Source: Neospora caninum Liverpool (taxonomy: Eukaryota; Apicomplexa; Conoidasida; Eucoccidiorida; Sarcocystidae). From it: 64,000 nt of DNA. Below the pieces are notes generated by a model. That model made no database searches, was not told the DNA's origin, and saw only the letters and a list, made by a program, of their open reading frames with translations. Shown here one piece after another: positions 26,501 to 38,689 of this stretch (position 1 is its first letter; the number at the start of each line of letters is the position of its first letter). The stretch is taken from positions 1,240,001-1,304,000 of the forward strand of contig NC_018386.1 of assembly GCF_000208865.1 (NCBI RefSeq), written 5' to 3'. The translations under genes were made by a program, and so were the position numbers.

Positions 26501-27397
26501 GTCCTGGGCTAGTGTGGCGGGAGACAGGTCCAGGGTTCCACGGCGATACGGGACAGATTTTGAGGTAGCCACAATGAAAAATTGTTCCAAATCTTCATTG
26601 GTATGCAAGCGCATATGCGCAGGGATTACCTTGGAACGATCTGCAAAAGATATTAGATAAGGGCCGACCAGGTTTAGAACGGCATTTTGCCCGCCAGTGA
26701 CGCACGAAGACAGATCGAACGGGTTACTCTATGGGGCATAGCACTGCTTTTCCACACGCATGCGGCGCCAGAACATCAGGCGGCGAATCCGTGTGGGCCC
26801 CTTATCACGCGAAACCGTTACATGACATTCGTGTGCAAGTCATTTTGTTTCCACTTGTATTCGACATGTTCGGCGACGGTGACACGAATGACGGTGTAAC
26901 GTACCTGCCTCACGTATGAATGATATTACTGTCTTTTGCGTGCTGAGATGCCTTAAATTTGAAACCTCACCGGAGCGCCCTCTCTTCCTTCGGCTCCGCC
27001 TCATACAGAAGTCCGTATCTGTTTTCCCGCGTGCGCATTGCACTGCAGACGTACCGACAGTAAACCTTCTCTGGGATGTGTGGAAGGTAAGACCCTGTTT
27101 GTTTTACGGGCGGATAACGGCTGCCTTACGCATCTGTAGAATAGCACGTGCCTTGGTAGAGGACTTGCTTGGTCGATTCGTTACAGCGGTTGCTACTCGT
27201 CTGAAAAGGAACTGTCTTGCTGTCGCTATGTTTGCCTTCAGATGTTGCCTACTACAGAAGTGCGGATGGCCTATTTGTCTAAAAAGCTCCTTCGAGCGTT
27301 GAGAGAAGAAGACGCGCGTCGGGCTTCGCATGCCGTGAACCGGGGTGGTGGTCACGGCTCTCGATGTCACGCTGTCACCCTCGAAGTGCTTGGATAA
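20537..27397 (+). CDS. RAP-domain protein with HPR-like helical repeats
   Basis: Predicted organellar RNA-binding protein. The start (MKALALAARRSGRRSGRPEV) is a basic, acid-poor targeting-type sequence, followed by a long Ser-rich stretch. Resolved exons, all in phase: 20537-22328, 23099-23524, 23787-24424, 24783-25053 and 25251-25327. Exons near 25581-25693, 25797-25900 and from about 25912 follow; one junction near 25.7-25.8 kb is unsolved. The gene ends with exons to 26392, 27049-27086 and 27242-27397 (TAA). Mid-protein helices such as QLSLVLHAYAKH and GLSNTLWGFATTLGRI are typical of apicomplexan heptatricopeptide repeats. The C-terminus forms a RAP domain split over three exons: VAVLCHTHATVHRETGKPLG then PAIMRHRYLKRR, next NVPTVNLLWDVWK, then MLPTTEVRMAYLSKKLLRAL. 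RAP proteins of this type bind RNA in mitochondria, for instance fragmented rRNA. Family assignment is firm; the RNA target is unknown. Confidence 0.8.
26700..26845 (+). pseudogene. Decayed duplicate of the RAP-domain exon
   Basis: Inside the RAP gene's intron (26393-27048) one plus-strand frame reads WGIALLFHTHAAPEHQAANP then CGPLITRNRYMT. Position by position this matches the upstream coding exon's GGVAVLCHTHATVHRETGKP then LGPAIMRHRYLK. It lacks a donor in the phase needed to join the next exon (phase 1 is required; the nearest GT after MTF is phase 0). It therefore looks like an old tandem exon duplication that is no longer spliced in. Confidence 0.6.
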
Positions 27398-29725
27398 TCG
27401 GGCATCGGCTCTAATTCAGTTGCCAGATGGTACAGCATCGTGTCTGAACTGGTGCAGCGATATTCTGTACCTGTCCGGGCGGAAATTCCTCAGCTCAGCA
27501 TCGTGGGTTTTTCTGTCCTACTTCGTGTCTCCATGAGATGTACGCGGGCATTGCCCGGCTCCCCTGAGTCCAAACTACTTATTTTGCATGTCTCACGTGC
27601 GAGGATGGGCTATCGATACAGTGGCGCGTCAAACTCAACGCTTGCGTCACCTGCCTTAAAGTTTCACCAGTGTTTTAATGGTCCAATGTCGGTTTCCTCA
27701 ATCTTTTCTCCGCTTTCACATTTCGGTATTACGTCGATTTTCCCTGTTTAAGTATTTCGCTTCTCCACAACGTAAACGGCCACTTGGGTCGGACACGACT
27801 TCCGGCCAGGCAACTGAATAGGGGGGCCAAAAATTTGGCGCAGTACTCTGCGAATAGCGAACTTGCCCTTCTGACGGAAACAGCACGGTGGCGCCTCCTC
27901 GGCGAATTTCAGCCACGATGAAAACGATGGAAGACAAACGCAACAGCAGATAGCTGGCCATAATGAGCCGAGACAACTGTACATGATTAAGAAAGTGAAC
28001 TTCGCGCAAGAGTACAGGAGGTACGGAGCGTGAAGCGTTCCTCCTCAGTGGTGATGAGAGTCATCCCGCTGGGCATGCGATAAAGACCGCGTCTTCTTCA
28101 GCCTCATGCAAAGGCTCTTCCTCGTCAGATTCGTCTAGTGGCTGAACAGACCCAGGCAACCAGAGCATGCCTCAAGGCCATCCAAGATAACGTTCACGGA
28201 TTTTCAGGCAATGGTTCAGTGTTTGGAAGACACAAACGTGGGGGGCCGGCGTTCGTGCAGTCCGCTGAGAGGACGCGGACATTGGCTGTGAAGGGGTCGG
28301 ACACGGGGGCTGCAGTCGAAAATAGTGTTGTCGGGAACATCTCTCCAAGATGAGTTGAAATTGTTCTGATGGTTTAAGCATTTTCCACCGTGAGGAGATC
28401 TGCGTCACGTCTGGTTTTAACGAGACAATATTGATTATTAGCACGTAGACGGGGAACAGAATACTTGACGAGTTGGACTAAGAGCGGAAGATGGGGTCCG
28501 CTCATTGGAGCGCACCATATGTACGTGTTGCTCTGGTAAAGTGTTTGGTGTCTCTGAAAACTCGGTGACTGTGTTGTAGCTGTCTGCCATGCCGGGAGGA
28601 GGACGTGCATAAGCGGTGTTACTGTAGCATCGGCCGTGTAAGTAAGCTGTAAGAACATACTGTCTAGCAGTATTAACTGTGATAAAGCTCAAGTTGAGTT
28701 GTGGTTCTGCTTTATGTCTGATCTCTTGTGTCCTGGTTCCGTGACTAAAATGAGCTCTCACGGAGCGGCTACCCATCGGTGTTCAGTTGGGCCCCAGAAG
28801 GCAGCAGACCATGCTTCCTGAAGCCCCCGTTTCTTCACACGCTAACCTGTGATATGTCTCTGAGGTCAAGCAGGGGCACAATCGGAGGCCGCCGCAGCGG
28901 TCGAGGAGATATTCGCTGCGACACACTCGCGCATTTGCTGCTATCCGACCTAAGGGGCCAGCATCGCAGAATATGAAAATCCCCCAAACTCGTCATCTCT
29001 CTCCGTTTTCGAGAGCTGTTGCTGCGGTGAGGAAGGAAACGTGGGAATTTCTGACACATGTTTTCTGGTGGCGTATTTTCTGTTCTTGTCAGCAGTTATC
29101 TCCGTGCGGCTGATGGTCGCATTCTGCTCCAGGTGAAATCTCTTGTACACGGGAGGATTTTGTATGATCTGACGCCGAACGTTCATGAACGATCAGAGCA
29201 ACTCTAATCCGTCCACTGCCCCTCTAACTTGCGAGGTAGTTGGCCGTCTACCGTGTTGCAGCCTGGGTACGAATAATCTCATCCCTGCGCGCGGTGATAC
29301 GTTCAGTCCTCTGCACTTTCCACTCTCCACTCACAACGCCACAGCAGACCCATCGCCATCAACCTTCGGCTGAAACAAAGAATGCGCAGGCTTGCGCTGT
29401 TTCACAGGTAATGGGTACATGACCTCCCCTCCTGAATTCTCAAGAGTCACTTCTCTGAAAAAGGGTTCCTGCTCACTCTGTCTGTTAGCGAACTGTTGCA
29501 AAGTGCTTCCGCCTGAGAACCACCATGGGGACTGCGTATTGGGGTTGGACTGTGTTCCCTAGTCCGCGCAAGTAGAACCAGAGCATCTTGCTGCTTCCGT
29601 GTCACTATAAGATTTCCACTGTCGACGCGAACGAACAGAGCAACAACTGGTCTCTGAAGTCTAGGGTATCCAGCAGACAACGTGCAAGTCCTCGCAATGA
29701 AGCGGTACAAGAGAGAGCCGAATGC
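27398..29725. other. Intergenic, convergent 3' ends
   Basis: Between the stop of the RAP gene (plus) and the stop of the 1,101-aa gene (minus). No coding frame here is convincing on either strand. The visible drop in GC content falls at about this point. Confidence 0.4.
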
Positions 29726-32700
29726 CTACCATGTACTCTCTGGTCGCTCCCATTCGTCTTCTCCATGCTGACTGCTACTGGGACATGGACTAGGTCGCGC
29801 GCTACGCGTACTTGATGCCTGCTGGCGCTGCCTGATAAGTTCCCCCGTCGTCCCCATCGAAAAGCGGTCGAGCAGTTCAGATGCACTTAGGGCCTGTTGT
29901 TCGCGAAGCACGCCCTCAAGAAGCTCAAGAGCGGTAAGACGCCGCTGATCGATCTCCAACTGTGAGTTCCCTGTAAGCAGAACTCTCACTCTCTAGCATC
30001 CACCACGCTGTCGCATGGCCACCGAGGGGTTGTTCAACGCCATATTCACGTTCACGATGCAACTCTGCCTCTTTAGGAGCCCCATCGTTATCGTTGAGAA
30101 ACTCTGTACCTTTCAGGGAGAAAGCTACCGGCGCATCTTTCCTGGTTACTGGAACGTGCACTACCATGTCCGGAGCTGTGGTATCTCAAAGTTTTATCTT
30201 TTCCCTGTCGGTGCTACACATGTTTTGAGCCCTGTTTCGGTAGTATTCGCTCTGGTTCGAACACCAAACTGCTGAAGCCAGAACCAAATGTGCTGCTGGA
30301 GGTCATGACGATACATGTAACGTATCACACACAACCAGTATCAGTCTCCGTCAGTCCATGCTGAGCTGCTGACTAGGAAGAGAAAAATGTCTTTCCAAGA
30401 AGATATATATATATATATATATATATATGGATCTCACCACAATTGGGTTGAAACAGCATGAGCATTTCTCATCGATAGCAGGTCGTGATTGCGAACAGGG
30501 CTATGCAAGGCCATCTACTAACATTCGGAGATTCCACCGAGACGCATGCCGTGCGCCTCCGAGACACGTACCACTCATTGTCCCAGTTGGTGCGCTGCAA
30601 GGCACGTCATCACTCGATCCGAACGCTGCCGTTTTCGGAGATTTCCCGGTAGCGTGATGAAAACTGTGCCTGACTTGTTTCTCAAAGCATCCTCGGTTGC
30701 GGTCGGGCATGTGCAGCGAGGAACGCTCCTCGCTGTCAGAAATGTGTTGTGAGTGATAGTTGTTTTGAGGGCTCCTTGCGCTTATCGGCAGAGACACTGC
30801 AGCTGTCCCTTCTTTGCTCTCGTGGCGAGATGTTGTTCGCCTGCCGGAAACGATGTGGCAGCGCGATGTTGCGTCCTCATCATTTTCCCACACGGCAGAA
30901 CTTCGAGATTCTCCAAGTCCCATTTGCCTCAGTGGCAAAGCGGCGCGTAAACAGAACTTTTCTCGAACCGGCAGTGCTTCTCTAGAGGCACTGGATACCG
31001 ACACCTGAGGTTCTGCGGCAACGTTGCAGGATGTCACTCGCCGGCAGCTACGTGGGTTGTCCTCACAGGGGCTGAAACCACAATTTTGTTTCTCTACAGC
31101 TGTCACAGCGTTTTCAGCACGTCCGTCTACACACGTTCCCCTGTGCATTTCCGAGTTGCCGCAGTCAGCACTGGAAAGCGGCGCCCTAGTTCCCGCAGTG
31201 CTCCGCTGAGTGTTCCCCATTTCTTCGCTTCTAGGCGACAGTGTGCAATGCATTGCCGGAACTACCTGAGAGGGAGCGGACCAATCTTCTGCTCTGCCTG
31301 ACTTCCCAGTTCTCTCCAGCACTGCCGACACGGCATCGGGCCGTAATTCGTTGCGTTTTGACGGACGACGTTCCGCTCTGGGTTCAAGGGGATAGGGGAA
31401 GCAACCGGAAGCAGCAGCTGCTCCGATAGCGTTGCTTGGGAATGTCCTAGGAGCTTCTGAGTCGCCATCCAAGTTCGCCGATCCGACTCGCACACCCTTT
31501 TCTTTGGTGTGTCCAGGAGTAATTTCATTGGCCCTTCTATGTGCGTCTACCAAGGCAGGCCTCTTAGAGGCCAGCGGTAATCGATTGTTCTGCGAATCGG
31601 CCTGGTTTCGTGGTTGGGCTAGACGACTGTTCGTTTGAACCACTCGGTCCACAATTTGGGTTTCCGTGGCAGCCGAGGCTTCCTCACTCCGTACAGCGGC
31701 ACCAGCGGGTTCCGCGGAGAAGGCAACAGTGTCAAATGTCTTGCAAATGCCAGGTCTGGGACGGCGGAGCCCTTTCTGTAGGGCTTCAATTGTTGCGTCA
31801 TAGGAGGCTCGGACACATGAGAGTGTAACGCCCAGCTGCGTCAAAGCGGGGAACACATCTGCGCTGCATATGGTGCATACCGCTGCGGCGGCAAGCAACT
31901 CCGAAAGCTTTCTTTGGGCTTCCGCATCATGCTGGGGGCCCCAGCCGTGGTCACGGTGCATTTCGTCGGTCATGCGTTGCAATTTTGTCCACGCGCATCC
32001 TGCCGGATCCTCTGGTGCGAAGGGCATTCCAGAATTGCCGCAACTCGCGCCCGCTTCGAAGGGTTCCGAGGAATGGTCAGCTGCGGATGGTCTTGGTTGT
32101 GCCTCTGATCCTCTTGCGTCTTCTGCTTCAGCTGAGGCCGTTGTAGAGCAGCAAATGAAGATGACGATGAACAAGCACTGAGAGTGAATTTCGGGAGATC
32201 GAAGAAGTACTGCGCAGACATGCGGTTTTGCCTGTCTGAATGTTTTTTTCACTTTTTTGTGAGCGTGTGGTCCGTACCTGTGGTCTTGGAAGACATTAGC
32301 AATGGACTCTGTCTCCTTTCTGGAGCATTTGCGCAGTGAACTTGATGGGGAATGTACGAGGGCGCGCTGTCTGTGAAGGCCGTCGGCACATCGGATCCTG
32401 TCTTCGTGCACTCTAACGAATGCAGTGGAGCAGCGGCCCCTTGCTTCATTCCAGAGTCGTTGTTGCGCGCTTGACTCACGAAAACGGTGCTAGCGCATCC
32501 TGTACGCGACTCCTCAGTTGTTTTGCTTGTTGTCGGGGAGGCAGCAGCCGTCAGCACTGCTGCTTGTTCTTCGTGACCCCAGTGAAAACGTTTGCTACCT
32601 GCGGGTGACGACGAGCCACTGGTGGCTTCACCAGCTCCATGATTATTGCGAGCGAAACCTTCCCGCCCTTGTTGATAATGATGGTGGGCGCAGTACTGCA

Positions 32701-33547
32701 CACTCGGGGTGGTGTGCTCCGGATTTGCCCTCGGCAGGGGAAAACCAAGCTCAAGCGGCGAACAGGCCGGCTTTGTCGAGATCGGAGAGGCAGCGACTGG
32801 GGAGATGGCATCGCTTTCATTCGATTTCTTTATTGAGGCCGGCTGGGGGGTATCGGTTCTGCTGGTCTCCTCGTTCAGGATAACGTGGTTTACTAGCGAC
32901 AAGTTGCTGCGGTTCACCCGGACTGATGTTGGTGTTGCGAGCAGTTCGTTTGTCGAATCACGTCTCTGTATGGAAATGGTTTCGTAGGCATCATACGAGA
33001 CCGGAACCACATCATGACCTAGCGTGGTGGTCGGCAGAGCAGCATTTGAGTTCGGTTTGTCAGCTTCTGACTGTTGGTTGACTACGAGGGTACTAAGGGG
33101 CGGCGGGACTGCTTCCGCAGGTGTTGGGACTCTTGTCTCCATCCGCTGTTGAAGTAGTTGCTGCTGCAACTGTTGGAGCACCGCAACTTGCTCTTCATGC
33201 TGCCGAGTTTTACTGGATTGTTGCTGGAATCTCTGTAGTTCTCGTTGTTGCCGAAGAGCTTTCAGCTTCAGTTGCTGGTATCTTTCGTCCGCGGCAGCAC
33301 CCACAAAAACTCCGCTCCGCGCGGTCCTGGCACTACTAGAAACACAAGTGCTGCAAGCAGTCCTACTAGTCCTAACGCTGCGTCTTGTGCATGTGATCAG
33401 CAAAGGAACTGGAGTTGCTGGATTGGTTCCAGGACAGGGATTGCTGCAGTTGTTACTGTGGGAGATCTCCAGTGGTAAAGGGTCCAGCTGCAACCTGGGA
33501 ATAACTGCCAGTCTCCTTGCTGCAGCCGTTGCCAAATTCAGCTTCAT
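29726..33547 (-). CDS. Protein of unknown function with Gln-rich coiled coil (modelled 1,101 aa)
   Basis: Four exons join in phase and the total (3,306 bases) divides by three: 33547-32278, 32209-30572, 30175-30023 and 29970-29726. The introns are 68, 396 and 52 bases. The start MKLNLATAAARRLAVIPRLQ is a plausible targeting helix, though the frame is also open upstream of this ATG. Residues of about 80 to 130 form a Gln-rich coiled coil (for example RQQRELQRFQQQ and VLQQLQQQLLQQR). A short hydrophobic stretch QCLFIVIFICC sits near residue 430. The C-terminus has a charged helix (QLEIDQRRLTALELLEGVL). The rest is Ser/Thr/Pro-rich and probably disordered. I recognise no domain. The coding call rests on long frames joined by proper splice sites. 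Confidence 0.6.
30402..30428. repeat. (AT)n microsatellite
   Basis: About 13 AT dinucleotides in the 396-base intron of the 1,101-aa gene. Confidence 0.95.
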
Positions 33548-34773
33548 GTGGGTGTCTAACCAACACCCCCACAGATCAGCACACACTAACACCAAGCATT
33601 AACCATGGAATCGATTCGTCGTTTGAGCCCCTACACCTCCGGAACCAAAGTCATCGGTTGTCTCTGTCCCAGAATGTCGGTATGTAAAAAAGGAAGTGCT
33701 ATATTTTGGGAATTTTGCGCGGCTTCAGGACGCTTTCAAGTCCACATTTAGGCACACACAAATAGTCTGGATTTCACTCTCAGTGTATCAAAACTGCTGG
33801 CCCGTGCTAGTGCCACGTCCCTTGAGGCGGCGACGCTTCCGCGTGGGTATTGGCGTCTGACACCAAACTGTAGATGATTCGGGCCTTCGCTAAAACTCAC
33901 CTGCAGCGGATGAGTGACTCAAATCTTGATAGCCTGCTACGGCTGTCGCAGGCGTCATTCGTATGGCATTTAATGACTTTTTTTTTGCAAGTGCAACCTC
34001 GGCCACTGTTGATTTTCTCGCTCCAAGCGATTCACCAGAGCGCTGCGTACGCGTCACTGGGAGAACTGGTGTGGATGCGGATGCCGGAAGGACCTTACAC
34101 GGCAGTGAAGATCGGGGTCGAGTTTGCTTCTGTCAAACATCGCTCAAGAGGTTCGTCCCAACAACTATTTTCTGTGTAGGCAAAAGAGTTTTCCAAAAAA
34201 TCTGCAGTTCGTCCTATTTTTCACATCCAACTGCGATATGTTCACTGTGTTGTGATTCTCGTGTGCCAACGGCATAGCTGGTAACGAAACGACAACTCGG
34301 GGCATATGTCTCCAGAAGCTGACCGCGTCACGATCTACGCTCAACCCAGGCACGCTATCCATTCCTGTTTTAATTCTCTGTGCTGTTCCCGTCGAATAAC
34401 AGATGTTCTATGAGAACGGGGAAGAAGTGTGTTGTGAAACCGTGACGCATGCCAGGGGTAGCAGCCGTGTGTGATGCCACCGTGTGGCGAAATTGCATGC
34501 CTCGTTTCGTTGATGCGGGACACTGGTACCTGCTTCTGTTCTGGATGGTTGGTCAGCGTACATTGGCTGCCCGGATGACGTTCCTGATCAAACCAGAAGC
34601 CAGCGTTACAACTACAGCCTGTTTTGCGCGTTTTCGCGGGTGTTGACATCTCCACATTTTGTATATCCGCGTAGATTCTACACATTGTACGCTGACCGAC
34701 GGAGGACAAGAAAGATTCTGATCCTTTGTCGTACTTCGTTTCTGAGGACTCCAGCGGCAACTCTCCTTAATTA
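33548..34773. other. Spacer between two minus-strand genes
   Basis: Probably 3' region of the gene to the right plus promoter and 5' leader of the 1,101-aa gene. A minus-strand open frame of 139 codons ending at 34341 (starting near 34760) is not supported by clear splice sites. Confidence 0.35.
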
Positions 34774-36718
34774 AGTTTCCGCTGGAACACGAGGTAACGT
34801 AATAGCAACCGATCGACACCTGGCTTGTAAAGCCAAACGTCGAGAAGTATAGTACTCACAAAAACCACTTACAATATCTCTGGAGATGGTTCGTCCTGAA
34901 GAGGTGTTCGTGAGCGTGCCGCTCGAGTTATATGCTCGACGCGGGGTGGCTCTGTGTGCGCCCACGTTCCACGGCCTGCTGATCGAGGGGATCCTCTTTG
35001 CCAGATTATTGCTATTATCAACAGTCTTTCCTGCCTGCTCCATGCGCGCGCAGTGAAGCTGCTGTTGCTGCTGCTGAAGAAGCGAAGCTTGCAGAGGCAT
35101 TTGTCGTTTTGTGGGGCTGTGGTTGGGCCGAAACACAAACACATTAGCCCCTATGAAACAAGCGTTGTGCTATATGCTGTCCCCTGACCAATCGAGAGCT
35201 ACAGGGGCGTCAGACACTGAGCAGAGCCCTGAAGCCCATCCAAGAAATGTAGACTTTTGTGTTGTGGCTACGAAAGTCTTTTTGGTAAAATAGCAGAAAG
35301 GTACTTCGAAAACAAGAGATCCTACAGAACACCAGCAACCGCGCGACCTGCCTTGCGAAAGGTGTAATCCGATCCCCGACGTCTAGGGACGGGGGGTTCT
35401 AGCCGGCGGGTGTTTCCGAGTAATGTAGCAGGGACAGATACAACCCAGGTTAGAGGCCTAATAAATGACAATGCCACTAAAAGGAACAGACTAACCACAT
35501 CGTCGTGAAGAAAATACGACCCAGGCCACGCCTCCTACGAAAGCACCCGGGGGTGCGCGTGACCTCGGTAAAGCTTTCCAACAGCGTGTGATCTCACCAG
35601 AACCGAACGCCAAGAGTCGTCGCGGATTTCGACCGCCCCAATCGCTGGGCTGTAGAGGGAACATTTTTGCATGACGGAATTCGGCCCGAAGAGGCGTGCG
35701 TCTCGTGTTTCCGATTGCTTGTCGCAGGCCCTAACGACACGGTGAGTTTCCCTGTGCAAAGACAACATGGTCTCTAAGGACGAAGAGGTCATTAGGATCC
35801 AGTGTGTCTAGCTTCGTCGTTGAGCGCACGGCCATCATTTTGCTCACCTTGTATGTCCTTGTGGAAGTTATAGTACGGCAAAACCTTCCCCTATCGCTTC
35901 CTCCCCGAACATAATTTAGGCAAAACTGTATGCCAACGGACGGGCTTTCGCGTACTAACAGAGTGCAGTGTGTTGTCTACACGTCAACATAAATTCGAGA
36001 ACGATCTTACGTCGCAGACCGCGCGGTGGTGTTATGTTCTGAAAACGGTTCAAAACTTCGTACCCCTGTCTGAAACGTTTCGCCGCTCCCCCGCTGCGAC
36101 TTGCTCTGCGGGCCATCCTGGATTTGGTAGCACCGGTTTGCATCCATTGTTTTCGCTTCGTCTCTGGCGTAGGTCGACGAGAGATGCACTCCGATCCAGC
36201 TTTATTGTATGCTTCTTATTCTGCGGTACCGTCGATTGCCTGATGCTTGGAGATGACGGCATATTTCTGTTGGGAGCGGCCCCAGAGAATACAGCCTGGT
36301 GTTTATCACTGTCTCCTGCCAGAACTGTAAATCCTCTTCGGCCGGGGATGGCGCACGTTCCTACGAGGTTATCGGTGGCAGCCTTGATCCTGCTGATGGT
36401 GTGCACAGCGCCACCATTTGAAGCCTTCCCATTGCTCCCAACTTGGAATTTTCTGTCCCCAGCGACGCAACAAAGTCCGTTGTTAGTTGGTGATTGCAAA
36501 TCTTTTTCACTTTCATAGACCAGTCGGCCGCGGGGTACGCGTATCAAGTAATGCGAGCTGCTTTTTACGGCACAGGGGGAGGCATTAGCGGCTTCGAAAG
36601 TCAAACCAGGGAAGCCGTTGCAATGTTTCAGGCCACCCCCTGCTGAACAATATGGAGCACGGTGCATAGACATAATGGAAAACAGACAAACTCTGTGACA
36701 GGCAGCGGATTCGGACAA
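34774..36718 (-). CDS. Multi-exon gene of unknown function (fragments only)
   Basis: Three minus-strand stretches look coding. (1) About 36718-36066 is a 210-codon open frame ending near a GTACGA donor. (2) About 35770-35601 encodes SETRDARLFGPNSVMQKCSL followed by YSPAIGAVEIRDDSWRSVL and a donor CTG|GTGAGA. (3) About 35153-34877 starts after a CATAG acceptor with ANVFVFRPNHSPTKRQ and a short poly-Gln (LLQQQQQQLH), and ends at a donor ATT|GTAAGT. That donor is followed by an acceptor whose exon reads RKLN and stops near 34774. I could not join the pieces in phase, so they may belong to one gene or two. No family is recognised. Confidence 0.4.
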
Positions 36719-37438
36719 GGAAGCCTCAAAGAATTTGGAGCCTTTGACATTCTCTGTCGGTAGCCGTTACCGTGAGTGGTGCTTGCCAAATCCCACGCAG
36801 AACGGTGTTACAAGTAGCAAGCAAAATTGCGCGAGAGGGCATTCTGGTGTGCTGACTGTCTGACCAACCTAGAATCCACGCTTACTGAGATTTACCAGTG
36901 TCCCACCCTGCTCGTGCATAAATAGTTCCTTTGCTGCTAGATCGATATACACGGCAGACCCACGCTCATGGCCGGAACAGAGCCCGAACTTCGATTGGGA
37001 CACAACAGTACCCGACACAACTGGGAAGACGCACAGAATTTTGCGCGACTGAACTCCGTTTCCTGCTGTCTACGACGGGTGTGCGCGTTTAAAGGGAAAG
37101 TACACTTCGCAGTTGTGTGCGAGCCGGAAGGCAACTCGAAAATTCGAATTTTTGGAAGGAAACGAATATTTGCAACATGCTTGGCTGCAGTCCAAAGCCG
37201 CGGTGTGGGGCGTCATGTACAAAAGTGACCGGCGCAGAAGCCCCCTGTAGTTGCATCACTCCATCCTCCGGTGTCATCGACAAACAGCGCAATAGAATCC
37301 TCAACGAGGATTGCTGTGCGTCACCAGTGGGTAACTGCCAGATACAAAAACACCATTTTTTTGCCGCAACGTGGAGCAGCCTCCTCACCGGGACGTCGGA
37401 GACTGAGGCGGGGGCTGAGGAGGGCCCCGCAGGCCAAC
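36719..37438. other. Intergenic, probably divergent promoters
   Basis: Lies between the leftward fragmentary gene and the rightward gene at 37439. No coding stretch was recognised. Confidence 0.35.
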
Positions 37439-38377
37439 ATGGGCTGCGTGAAAGTGGCGTTTTCGGTCTATGTTGTTGAAATATCTGACCTACCGCAAGG
37501 CAACCAGTGCCAGTGCATACAGGCCCAACTTCACTTGGAACGTTACTTTTACTGGAGCCCCGATCAGGTAATCAGTGGATTTCGCAGAACGGATGTACGC
37601 GACCTCTACTCTTCCGAACCTCTTTAGGCAGCCCTGAAGGAGAACTATGCTATCTGGGAATCAAGTTTAGCGTCGATCGCTGAAACGTAAACAGTACGCA
37701 GCAGATCCAACACTACAGGACGTAGTCCACACGTGAGATGGACTGCTATGCGTCCCGAACCAAACTTTCACGGCTAGTGGCAAGCTCCGGTTGGCGAGTG
37801 GTTTGCGTCTATCGAAGCGAGCGAGCAGTAACTAAGGCTTCTACACGGCAAGGGCACCCTTCTCTCACCACATTCTATCCCTTGCACTGTTGGCTTGCGA
37901 GCCCCATCTTTGTCACTCAGACTCTTTCAGATGCCATTGACAGCTCCCAAGGGCTGCAACGGGAGCTTGCCACGTAACACTCCGCCGCTATCATAAACAT
38001 TTGCTTGCGAACTCCACAGCAAACGATCGAAGACGATAGTCAGACCCGGGCTGCATCTTGAGAACAAAGCATTCTACCACGTCAACTGGACTGCCCCAGA
38101 ACCGTTGGAGAAGCGCAAATGCAGCGGTTCCCACGTGTACATCTCCTACGAGCAGCCTCCTGCTCAAGTATATGTGCTTGTCAAGCGACCAAGCCCGAAG
38201 TCCGAAAAGGTGCCTCTTCGGGAATGTACGATGCTGGCGCTAGCAGAAGCTGCCGACAATTCACGACAGCCGGTGTCAGCCCTTTTTCCACAAGGGGCGG
38301 AGCTTCGCCTTCCACAAAAAGCAACATTTGCCTTATATGTAAAACACCTCCCTTGTCTCGAACATCTAGCGTCGTAG
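37439..38377 (+). CDS. Small protein of unknown function, at least two exons
   Basis: The first exon 37439-37567 starts MGCVKVAFSVYVVEISDLPQ and ends in phase 0 at a CAG|GTAATC donor. The last exon, in the frame that looks protein-like, reads GLHLENKAFYHVNWTAPEP and EQPPAQVYVLVKRPSPKSEK and stops at 38377. The direct join uses an acceptor at about 38031 (GAAG|ACGATAG), which is in phase but weak; a small middle exon near 37930-37973 is the alternative. Expected length is about 160-175 aa, rich in beta-strand-like segments. The start resembles the first strand of a C2-type domain, but this is too little to assign. It converges on the exonuclease gene, 312 bases away. Confidence 0.45.
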
Positions 38378-38689
38378 TACAAATGCATCTCGCAATTTCT
38401 AATCCTCAAACAAGACGAGCCTGCGCGAGGACACCCGTTCAGGGTGTCATGACACCACCAGAATATGGCACAGCCAAGGCTGGCACCGAGAGGAACAGAA
38501 ACTTAAGGAGTCGAAGTTCGCTTGGCAACCTACTATAATCAGCGGGCGACGTGTGCTGCGAGAAGACTATCATTGACACGTTTCTGTCCCCCAGCCCTTC
38601 TGCCATGACGAACACAATATGATCTTTACCTGCGCTGTCACCTAACAAAAAGATTTCACACCGTTTTTGCCGCTGCCACGACCTCGGTC
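38378..38689. other. Intergenic, convergent 3' ends
   Basis: Short spacer between the stop codons of the unknown plus-strand gene and the REX4-like gene. Nothing else was seen. Confidence 0.5.
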
